Below, one piece after another: positions 23,385 to 29,314 of a stretch of DNA of 29,314 nucleotides. The notes beneath the pieces were generated by a model. It worked only from the letters and a program-made list of their open reading frames with translations, had not been told where the DNA came from and did no database searches. The DNA lies in contig CAMLLU010000067.1 of the NCBI GenBank assembly GCA_946480925.1, positions 1 to 29,314 of the forward strand, read 5' to 3'. Each line of letters starts with the position of its first letter. Position 1 is the first letter of the stretch. The DNA comes from an uncultured Rivibacter sp. Lineage in GTDB: Bacteria > Pseudomonadota > Gammaproteobacteria > Burkholderiales > Burkholderiaceae. The position numbers and the translations under genes are program-made.

Positions 23385-24677
23385 ATGCCCCACCAGCCCC
23401 CCACCGTCACCCTGCACCCACGCGCCGGCTCGGCGAGCGCCCTGCTGAAGGCCCTGCTGGAACAGCGCCGCCCCGACCACAGCCTGGAAGCGCCCTTCTA
23501 CCTCAGCGACGAGGTGTTCCAGGCCGACATGGAATACATCTTCCGGCGGCACTGGATCTTCGTGGGCGTCGCGCCGCAGGTGCTGGAGCCGGGCGACTAC
23601 ATCACGGTGGACGTGGGCCCGGACTCGGTGCTGATCGTGCGCGACGACGACATGAACCTGCGCGCCTTCCACAACGTGTGCCGCCACCGCGGCTCACGGC
23701 TGTGCCAGGAACACCAGGGCAGCCTCGGCAACATCGTCTGCCCCTACCACCAGTGGACCTACGACCTCGAAGGCCGGCTGATCCATGCCGACCACATGGG
23801 CGAAGCCTTCCTGCGCGAGCAGCACGGCCTCAAGAAGGTGCACCTGCGCAACCTCGAGGGGCTCATCTTCATCTGCCTGGCCGAGGAGCCGCCGGCCGAC
23901 TTCGACGCGATGGCGCAGCGCATGCGCCCCTACCTCGCGCCGCACCGCCTCGAAGACTGCAAGGTGGCCGCGCAGGTGGACATCATCGAGAAGGGCAACT
24001 GGAAGCTCACGCTGGAGAACAACCGCGAGTGCTACCACTGCGTGAGCAACCACCCGGAGCTGACCGTCTCGCTGTACGAGCACGGCTTCGGCTACCAGCC
24101 CGGGCCGCAGAACGCCGAGGGCCTGGCGCGCTTCGAGCAGGTCGTGAAGGAAAGCCACGCCCGCTGGGAGGCCATGGGCCTGCCCAGCGCCGAGATCGAG
24201 GAGCTCGACACCTGCATCACCGGTTTTCGAACCATGCGCCTGCCGCTCGACCGGGCCGGACAGTCGCAGACCCTGAATGCGGAGGTCGCCAGCAGGAAGC
24301 TGCTGGGCGACTTTGCCGACAAGGCCCTGGGCGGCCTCTCCTTCTGGACCCAGCCCAACTCGTGGCACCACTTCATGAGCGACCACGTGGTGAGCTTCTC
24401 CACCATCCCGCTCAACGCGGAGCAGACTCTCGTGCGCACCATGTGGTGCGTCCACAAGGACGCGGTGGAAGGCGTCGACTACACCGTCGAGAACCTCACC
24501 GCGGTGTGGAATGCCACCAACGACCAGGACCGCCGGCTGGTCGAGCTGGCGCAGGCCGGCGCCGCCAGCAGCGCCTACGAGCCCGGACCCTATTCGCCCT
24601 ACACCGAGGCGCTGGTCGAGGCCTTCTGCACCTGGTACGTGGACCGCATGCGTGCCGGCGTGAGCGGCGCCCTTTGA
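23385..24677 (+). CDS. gbcA: Glycine betaine monooxygenase, Rieske oxygenase subunit
   Basis: A 430-residue terminal oxygenase that demethylates glycine betaine to dimethylglycine, releasing formaldehyde and using O2 and electrons from GbcB. The Rieske 2Fe-2S ligands are Cys99/His101 (CRH) and Cys119/His122 (CPYH). The mononuclear iron site follows in ENNRECYHCVSNHPE with His218 and His223. Length matches Pseudomonas GbcA. I chose ATG at 23385, nine bases after AAGGA; longer in-frame starts lack conservation. It is the first gene of a plus-strand unit with gbcB, an ABC ATPase and a permease. Stachydrine demethylase and carnitine oxygenase share the fold, but the gbcB/dgcAB context favours glycine betaine. 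Confidence 0.92.
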   Translation: MPHQPPTVTLHPRAGSASALLKALLEQRRPDHSLEAPFYLSDEVFQADMEYIFRRHWIFVGVAPQVLEPGDYITVDVGPDSVLIVRDDDMNLRAFHNVCRHRGSRLCQEHQGSLGNIVCPYHQWTYDLEGRLIHADHMGEAFLREQHGLKKVHLRNLEGLIFICLAEEPPADFDAMAQRMRPYLAPHRLEDCKVAAQVDIIEKGNWKLTLENNRECYHCVSNHPELTVSLYEHGFGYQPGPQNAEGLARFEQVVKESHARWEAMGLPSAEIEELDTCITGFRTMRLPLDRAGQSQTLNAEVASRKLLGDFADKALGGLSFWTQPNSWHHFMSDHVVSFSTIPLNAEQTLVRTMWCVHKDAVEGVDYTVENLTAVWNATNDQDRRLVELAQAGAASSAYEPGPYSPYTEALVEAFCTWYVDRMRAGVSGAL

Positions 24678-24718
24678 GCCGGCGGGTTGCGGCAGTATCG
24701 ACACCGGAGCGCCCCCCC

Positions 24719-25828
24719 ATGACCGATGCCTTCCCCGATCTGGCTGACGCGCCCGCTCCCGCGTGGGGACCCGACGACGAATGGCTCGAGTGCGTGCGCG
24801 TGCGCGACGAGACACACGACGTACGCAGCTTCGTGCTGCGCCCCGTGCAGCCGCGCACGTTCCGCTACCGCCCCGGCCAGTTCATCACGCTGCGGCTCGA
24901 CATCGACGGCGAGCAGGTGATGCGCTGCTACACGCTGTGCTCCAGCCCCACCCGGCCCGACACGGTGACCATCACCGTCAAGCGAGTACCTGGCGGGCGC
25001 GTGTCGAACTGGCTGCACGACCACATGCGGCCGGGCAGGCGGCTGTCGGCCACTGGCCCGGCCGGCAGCTTCTGCTTCCCGCCCGGCGAGGTGCGGGCGC
25101 CCGCGCGGGGGCAGCTCTACCTTTCGGGCGGCAGCGGCATCACGCCGCTGATGTCGATGTCGCGCGCCTGGGGCGACCTCGGGCTCGACGCCGACGTGCA
25201 GTTCATCCACGCCGCCCGCACGCCGCAGGACATCGTCTTCGGCGACGAGCTGAAGCTGCTGGCACGCATGCTGCCCCGCTGGCGCGCCACCATGGTGTGC
25301 GAAGGCCGCGGCAGCACGCCGGGCTACAGCGGCCTGCTCGGGCGCCTGAACCTGCCGCTGCTGCGCTCGCAGGTGCCGGACTTCACGGAGCGCGAGGTGT
25401 GGTGCTGCGGCCCCGCCCCCTTCATGGCCGCCGTGCGGGCCATGCTGGCCGAGGCCGGCTTCGACATGACCCGCTACCACGAGGAAAGCTTCACCTTCGA
25501 GAGCCCGGCGGCGGTCGCAGCCGCCGAATCGGCACCTCCCTCCGACGCGGCCGGCACGGAAGCCCGGCAGTTCGCCATCACGCTCAAGTCGCGCGGCGAG
25601 CGCTTCGATTGCGGTGCAGAAGAGACCATCCTCAAGGCCGCGCAGCGCGCCGGCATCCGCTGGCCCTTCTCTTGCTCCAGCGGCGTGTGCGGCACCTGCC
25701 GCACGCGCAAGCTCACCGGCGAGGTCGACATGCACCAGAACGGCGGCCTGCGCCCGCGCGAAGTGGCACAGGGTTGGATGCTGCCTTGCTGCAGCAAGCC
25801 GCGCAGCGACGTGGAGCTCGACCGCTGA
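24719..25828 (+). CDS. gbcB: Glycine betaine monooxygenase, reductase subunit
   Basis: A 369-residue NAD(P)H-dependent reductase that feeds electrons to GbcA. It has an N-terminal ferredoxin-reductase FAD domain with RCYTLCS at 69-75, an NAD domain with GGSGITP at 137-143 and CGP at 230-232, then a linker (about 262-283) and a C-terminal plant-type 2Fe-2S domain with Cys319, Cys324 and Cys327 (CSSGVCGTC) and a fourth Cys at 357 or 358. This FNR-then-ferredoxin order is as in Pseudomonas GbcB. It begins 41 bases after gbcA on the same strand. Confidence 0.92.
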   Translation: MTDAFPDLADAPAPAWGPDDEWLECVRVRDETHDVRSFVLRPVQPRTFRYRPGQFITLRLDIDGEQVMRCYTLCSSPTRPDTVTITVKRVPGGRVSNWLHDHMRPGRRLSATGPAGSFCFPPGEVRAPARGQLYLSGGSGITPLMSMSRAWGDLGLDADVQFIHAARTPQDIVFGDELKLLARMLPRWRATMVCEGRGSTPGYSGLLGRLNLPLLRSQVPDFTEREVWCCGPAPFMAAVRAMLAEAGFDMTRYHEESFTFESPAAVAAAESAPPSDAAGTEARQFAITLKSRGERFDCGAEETILKAAQRAGIRWPFSCSSGVCGTCRTRKLTGEVDMHQNGGLRPREVAQGWMLPCCSKPRSDVELDR

Positions 25829-25890
25829 GCGGCCACCGGGCGCTTCAGGACCATGAAAATATTCCCCACACACAGCCCCAGGAACCGATC

Positions 25891-26937
25891 ATGTCCAGTC
25901 CGAAGATCCAGATACGCGAGCTGACCAAGGTCTTCGGGCCCAAGCCGCAACAGGCCCTGGACCTGCTATGCCAAGGCATCGCCAAGGACGAAATCTTCAA
26001 GCGCACGGGCCAGGTCGTCGGCCTGAACTGCGTGAGCTTCGACGTGCAGGCCGGCGACATCTACGTGCTGATGGGCCTGTCGGGTTCGGGCAAGTCCACG
26101 CTGATCCGGCTCGTCAACCGCCTGGTCGAGCCCACGTCGGGCTCCATCACCGTCGACGGGCAGGACGTCGTCAAGATGCCGGCCTCAGAGCTGGTGCGCT
26201 GGCGCCGCAAGCGCGTGGCCATGGTGTTCCAGAGCTTTGCGCTGATGCCGCACCGCACGGTGTTCGACAACGCCGCCTTCGGCCTGGAGATCGCTGGGGA
26301 GAAGGCCCGCCAGTACCGTGGCAAGGTCATGGGCGTGCTCGAGCAGGTGGGCCTCGCGGCCTACGCGCACAAGTACCCGAGCCAGCTCTCCGGCGGCATG
26401 CAGCAGCGCGTGGGGCTGGCGCGGGCGCTCGCGGTGGACCCGGACGTCCTGCTGATGGACGAGGCCTTCTCCGCGCTGGACCCGCTCAAGCGCACCGAGA
26501 TGCAGGACCTGATGCTCGAGCTGCAGCGCGAGCAGCGCCGCACCATCTTCTTCGTTTCGCACGACCTCGAAGAGGCGCTCAGGATCGGCACGCGTATCGG
26601 CATCATGGAAGGCGGCGCCCTGGTGCAGGAAGGCACGCCGCACGAAATCGTCACGCGCCCGGCCAACGAGTACGTGCGCCGCTTCTTCAAGGGCGTGGAC
26701 ACCTCGCGCTACCTCACCGCTGCCGACCTGGTGGACAGCGTGCCGCCCACCGAGGACACCATCGCGCGCTGCAACGGGCACAGGCTTGCGGCGGCGACCA
26801 CCTTGCCCGATGCCCTGCGCACCGTGCTTGGTCTGGATCAACCCGTGAGCGTCTTCGACGACACCGAGCGCCTCGTCGGCTGCATCACGCCCAAGAGCCT
26901 GCTCACCAAGATTGCGAGTACCCGCCATGTCGGCTGA
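25891..26937 (+). CDS. ProV-type ABC ATPase of the glycine betaine importer
   Basis: A 348-residue cytoplasmic ATPase. The ProV-type N-terminal extension ([23 protein letters not shown]) precedes Walker [10 protein letters not shown] at 62-70, signature LSGGMQQ at 166-172, and Walker [12 protein letters not shown] at 187-197. A C-terminal CBS-like half (about 290-345, ending [15 protein letters not shown]) may gate activity. ATG at 25891 has AGGAA seven bases ahead. It lies 62 bases after gbcB in the same unit and overlaps the permease gene by 11 bases. The link with gbcAB suggests catabolic uptake of glycine betaine or choline, comparable to the CbcV subunit. Confidence 0.9.
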   Translation: MSSPKIQIRELTKVFGPKPQQALDLLCQGIAKDEIFKRTGQVVGLNCVSFDVQAGDIYVLMGLSGSGKSTLIRLVNRLVEPTSGSITVDGQDVVKMPASELVRWRRKRVAMVFQSFALMPHRTVFDNAAFGLEIAGEKARQYRGKVMGVLEQVGLAAYAHKYPSQLSGGMQQRVGLARALAVDPDVLLMDEAFSALDPLKRTEMQDLMLELQREQRRTIFFVSHDLEEALRIGTRIGIMEGGALVQEGTPHEIVTRPANEYVRRFFKGVDTSRYLTAADLVDSVPPTEDTIARCNGHRLAAATTLPDALRTVLGLDQPVSVFDDTERLVGCITPKSLLTKIASTRHVG

Positions 26938-27799
26938 CCTCTTCAAGGACATCTTCATGGACTCCAACCAGCGCCTGCTGCCGCTGGGCGCACTGGTCAA
27001 CGACGGCGTGAAGCTGCTGCTGGGCCGCAGCGCCAGCGTGTTCGACGCCGTGGGCAACGTCGTCGACCAGTTCGCGAGCCAGATCGAGAGCGCCTTCCTT
27101 GCCGTGCCCTCGTGGCTGCTGATATTGCTGGTCGTGGCCATGGGCACGTGGCGGCTGAAATGGCGCTTCGGGCTGTTCGCATTGGCCAGCCTGCTGGTGA
27201 TCCGCCTCACCGGCTTCTGGGACCAGACCATGGTGACGCTGGCGCTGGTGTTCTCAGCCACGCTCATCAGCCTGATCGTGGGCGTGCCGCTAGGCATCTT
27301 GTGCGCGCGCAGCAACCGCTTCAACGCCCTGCTGCGACCGCTGCTCGACTTCATGCAGACCATGCCTGCCTTCGTCTACCTCATCCCGGCCGCGATGCTG
27401 TTCGGCCTGGGCCGAGTGCCCGGCATCCTGGCCACCGTGGTGTTCGCCATGCCGCCGGTGGTGCGGCTCACCGCGCTGGGCATCCGCCAGGTCAACACCG
27501 AGCAGGTCGAAGCCGGCCAGGCCTTCGGCTGCACCTCGCTGCAACTGCTGTGGAAGGTGCAGCTGCCCATCGCGCTGCCCACGCTCATGGCCGGCGTGAA
27601 CCAGACCATCATGATGGCGCTGTCGATGGTGATCATCGCCTCGATGGTGGGCGCCGGCGGCCTGGGCAACGACGTGCTCTCGAGCATCCAGCGCCTGGAC
27701 ATCGGCCTGGGCTTCGAGAGCGGACTGTCGGTGGTACTGCTGGCGATCATCCTCGACCGCCTGACGGAAAGCTTCGGCACGCGCCGCTTGGAAAGCTGA
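26927..27799 (+). CDS. ProW-type ABC permease of the glycine betaine importer
   Basis: A 290-residue inner-membrane channel subunit, comparable to CbcW/ProW. Hydrophobic helices start near residues 62, 82, 104, 142 and 165, and the EAA-type loop EAGQAFGCTSLQLLWKVQLP (195-214) is followed by IALPTLMAGVNQ and VGAGGLGNDV. The start ATG at 26927 lies inside the end of the ATPase gene (11-base overlap), showing coupling. No binding protein follows, so the orphan Tat-exported receptor at 12.3 kb is the likely partner. Only one permease is encoded here, so the channel should be a homodimer, unlike that of region A. Confidence 0.9.
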   Translation: MSADLFKDIFMDSNQRLLPLGALVNDGVKLLLGRSASVFDAVGNVVDQFASQIESAFLAVPSWLLILLVVAMGTWRLKWRFGLFALASLLVIRLTGFWDQTMVTLALVFSATLISLIVGVPLGILCARSNRFNALLRPLLDFMQTMPAFVYLIPAAMLFGLGRVPGILATVVFAMPPVVRLTALGIRQVNTEQVEAGQAFGCTSLQLLWKVQLPIALPTLMAGVNQTIMMALSMVIIASMVGAGGLGNDVLSSIQRLDIGLGFESGLSVVLLAIILDRLTESFGTRRLES

Positions 27800-27863
27800 G
27801 GCGCGGCCTGGTGTGCTCGGTACGCAGGTGGCTGGTGCGCCACCCGTCGCCCGATCAGAAACG

Positions 27864-28184
27864 TCAATGCAGCTTGGAAGGCGGCTGGCTGAACAACTTT
27901 GCAGCGCGGCCTTTCAGCTCGAGCAGTTCGCTCGCCGTCACGGAGTAGCGGCCGCCCACCGCGTCCACCTCGATACGGAACTCGACCTCGCGCGTGCCAT
28001 TGCGCAAGATGCCAACCGTGAATTCATAGTCCCGGCGGGCCGCGGGAATGCCCTGCGCTGCAAGGTCGTACGCCTCGTAGCGAACATTGCGGATCTCTCC
28101 GCTGGCCAGGTTGAGTTCGGCTTGTGAAGTCACCTCGTCTTCGCTCAGTTCGTCGACGATGGTGATCGGAAGCATCAGATCCAT
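27864..28184 (-). CDS. Conserved-looking hypothetical protein, 106 aa
   Basis: I do not recognise this protein. It is short, acidic at the N-terminus (MDLMLPITIVDELSEDEV) and then alternates polar and hydrophobic residues (YEFTVGILRNGTREVEFRIEV, DAVGGRYSVTASELLEL), suggesting a mostly beta fold. There is no signal peptide or membrane segment. The ATG at 28184 sits 16 bases after the stop of the RRM gene, so the two are probably co-transcribed. The coding bias matches its neighbours, so it appears real. Confidence 0.6.
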   Translation of the reverse strand: MDLMLPITIVDELSEDEVTSQAELNLASGEIRNVRYEAYDLAAQGIPAARRDYEFTVGILRNGTREVEFRIEVDAVGGRYSVTASELLELKGRAAKLFSQPPSKLH

Positions 28185-28200
28185 GGTCAGCGCTCGATCC

Positions 28201-28518
28201 TCAGTAGCGGCCGCGACCGCCGCCGTAGCCGCCTCGGTTGCCGCCACCGCCAAAGCCACCCGGGCGATCTTCCTTCGGGCGCGCCTCATTCACCACCAGC
28301 GCCCGGCCATCCACTGACTTGCCATTCAGGCCACGGATGGCCGCCTGGGCTTGCTCATCGGAAGCCATCTCCACGAAGCCGAAACCCTTGGAGCGACCGG
28401 TGTCGCGATCCATCATGACCTTGGCCGACGTGACGGTGCCGAACTCGGAGAAGTGCTGTTGAAGATCGTCGTCGCGCACGGAATACGACAGGTTGCCGAC
28501 GTAGAGTTTGTTGCCCAT
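28201..28518 (-). CDS. RRM-type glycine-rich RNA-binding protein
   Basis: A 105-residue single-RRM protein of the bacterial Rbp/cold-inducible type. RNP2 LYVGNL is at 5-10 and RNP1 SKGFGFVEM at 43-51, with the aromatic residues that stack on RNA. The C-terminal tail from about 86 is Gly/Arg-rich (GGFGGGG, RGGYGGGRGRY), like RGG boxes. It binds RNA in the cytoplasm; in several bacteria such proteins are cold-induced. The start ATG at 28518 follows AAAGG. The 370 bases upstream (28519-28888) hold no gene that I can see, so a long leader is possible. Confidence 0.92.
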   Translation of the reverse strand: MGNKLYVGNLSYSVRDDDLQQHFSEFGTVTSAKVMMDRDTGRSKGFGFVEMASDEQAQAAIRGLNGKSVDGRALVVNEARPKEDRPGGFGGGGNRGGYGGGRGRY

Positions 28519-28888
28519 TTGAGGTGCCTTTCAGAAAAGAGCGTGCACAAGGATTGGCACGCGAGGGGAGGAAGCAGGTCGGGACGTGAACTCCCTGGAA
28601 AACCACCGCCCGAATGGGGTCGAGGTGCCTGTCGTCCGGGGAAGGTGTGTCGTTCGCCTTTTTCTAGTGGAGTTTGGCGACCAGGTAGCTCAGCGTGGGG
28701 ACGAGTGTGACACAACGATATGCGTGCACTGCTTCTTCGTTGCCACCGCAGGATCTTTTCGCCGCCACCCAGCCATGCGACCTTACCGACAAAGCTCGTG
28801 CTCGACGGTCGGAAACCGGTGCCCGGCTCGCAGATGTCGGTGGCGATGCGGATCCAGCGTTTGATATGAGAGCCAGGGAGAAACAAAA

Positions 28889-28918
28889 CCGGCGGGAGGA
28901 TCGACTCTCCCGCCGGTC
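28889..28918 (-). terminator. Intrinsic terminator of the RTX-like gene
   Basis: ACCGGCGGGAG and CTCCCGCCGGT pair perfectly over 11 bp around an 8-base loop. On the minus strand the stem is followed by TTTTGTTTCTCC, a U-rich tail. It lies 43 bases past the stop of the RTX-like gene and separates it from the RRM gene. Confidence 0.88.
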
Positions 28919-28961
28919 TTGATTGGCACACCGTCAGGGTGTGCAGACAGCGCGGGCTGCT

Positions 28962-29314
28962 TTAAACGACCGCGACCGCCAGCAGCTTGTCAGGCTGATA
29001 GCCCACAGGCGCGGACGACTGCTCACCGCTGGACGAGAACGCAGAGAACTGAGCCATGGCACTTGTCAGTGACTGCAGCTGTGACGCCAGAACCGCGGAG
29101 CCATCGGACAGACGGATCTCTTCGATCTGGTTTCCCGAACTGGCGTACCAGTTGCTCACGGTCAGTGTCTCTACGCCACCGATCACGCTGATGACGAGGT
29201 TGTTGCCCGACCGGCTGAATCCGACATCGTTGCCAGTAAGACCTTCGCCCATTTCAAGCCGGTCGGCGCTGCCGCCGGCGTCGTAGAGCACATCGGAGCC
29301 GTCACCGCGGGCGA
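28962..29314 (-). CDS. C-terminal end of an RTX/hemolysin-type repeat protein (partial)
   Basis: The frame is open to the window edge, so only the last 117 or so residues are present. The first visible part, RGDGSDVLYDAGGSADRLEMG, has the G-D-G-x-D spacing of hemolysin-type calcium-binding repeats. It is followed by the RTX-associated module with GNNLVISVIGG, VETLTVSNWY and NQIEEIRLSDGSAV, which is found near the ends of large secreted RTX proteins. The end, Leu-Leu-Ala-Val-Ala-Val-Val, is hydrophobic as in type I secretion signals. It is probably secreted; the function (adhesin, protease or lipase) lies in the missing N-terminal part. Confidence 0.85.
   Translation of the reverse strand, partial: ARGDGSDVLYDAGGSADRLEMGEGLTGNDVGFSRSGNNLVISVIGGVETLTVSNWYASSGNQIEEIRLSDGSAVLASQLQSLTSAMAQFSAFSSSGEQSSAPVGYQPDKLLAVAVV

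Noticed and set aside
23678..24700. Upstream extension of the gbcB frame into gbcA
   Set aside because: The residues are Arg/Pro-rich shadow sequence of the Rieske gene; the real start is the ATG at 24719 with the reductase domain directly after.
27827..27844. Stem-loop GGTGGC/GCCACC between the convergent permease and hypothetical genes as a terminator
   Set aside because: Only 6 bp of stem and no T-run on either strand; not convincing enough to list.
28520..28630. Repeated GAGGTGCCT, 101 bases apart upstream of the RRM gene
   Set aside because: Only nine bases, one copy overlaps the ribosome-binding region; too short to claim a regulatory repeat.

Overview
The window looks like chromosomal DNA of a high-GC betaproteobacterium, probably a Comamonadaceae relative of Variovorax or Acidovorax. 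This is inferred from the codon bias, the Phe-terminated Gram-negative porin and the gene families; no rRNA was available to confirm it. Almost every gene from about 2.3 to 27.8 kb concerns uptake and catabolism of betaine-like (quaternary amine) compounds. I saw no tRNA, rRNA, CRISPR array, transposase or origin.

Left edge (1-2.28 kb): the 3' end of an ArsB/NhaD-type anion permease is followed by a decayed stretch. It holds a deleted and truncated NAD-dependent epimerase, a 58-codon orphan fragment of a membrane protein, an intact SAM methyltransferase, and the remains of a LysR regulator with two frameshifts.

Region A (2.28-11.8 kb, all minus strand): a six-gene operon encodes an OpuAC-type binding protein, a ProV-type ATPase, two different ProW-type permeases, a DapA-superfamily lyase and a DAO-type FAD oxidoreductase. 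Downstream lie a porin, a GntR/FCD repressor and a PuuC-like aldehyde dehydrogenase. The same 12-mer, CTACAAATTGTC, lies just upstream of the repressor gene and of the operon. With a nearby inverted variant it is a credible operator. The order FAD amine oxidation, DapA-type lyase/deaminase, aldehyde oxidation resembles hydroxyproline breakdown, but the transporter is a quaternary-amine type and no epimerase is present. The substrate is therefore unknown. This is the best candidate for an undescribed pathway in the window.

Region B (12.2-27.8 kb): a nearly complete glycine betaine to sarcosine pathway. It includes an orphan Tat-exported betaine/choline binding protein, a GbdR-like GlxA/AraC regulator, and a minus-strand series of M19 dipeptidase-like protein, DUF5943-like protein, dgcA, dgcB, etfA and etfB. 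Diverging from these is the plus-strand operon gbcA, gbcB, ABC ATPase and permease. A ProXp-ala-like editing protein lies between the two. GbcAB would demethylate glycine betaine to dimethylglycine; DgcAB with the dedicated flavoprotein EtfAB would convert dimethylglycine to sarcosine. No sarcosine oxidase genes are in the window. Intergenic DNA around gbdR/etfB carries a perfect FNR-type box and two long perfect palindromes, and a 91-bp hairpin repeat separates dgcA from dgcB.

Right edge (27.8-29.3 kb): a small unknown gene follows an RRM RNA-binding protein gene. The window closes with the C-terminus of an RTX/hemolysin-type repeat protein and its intrinsic terminator.
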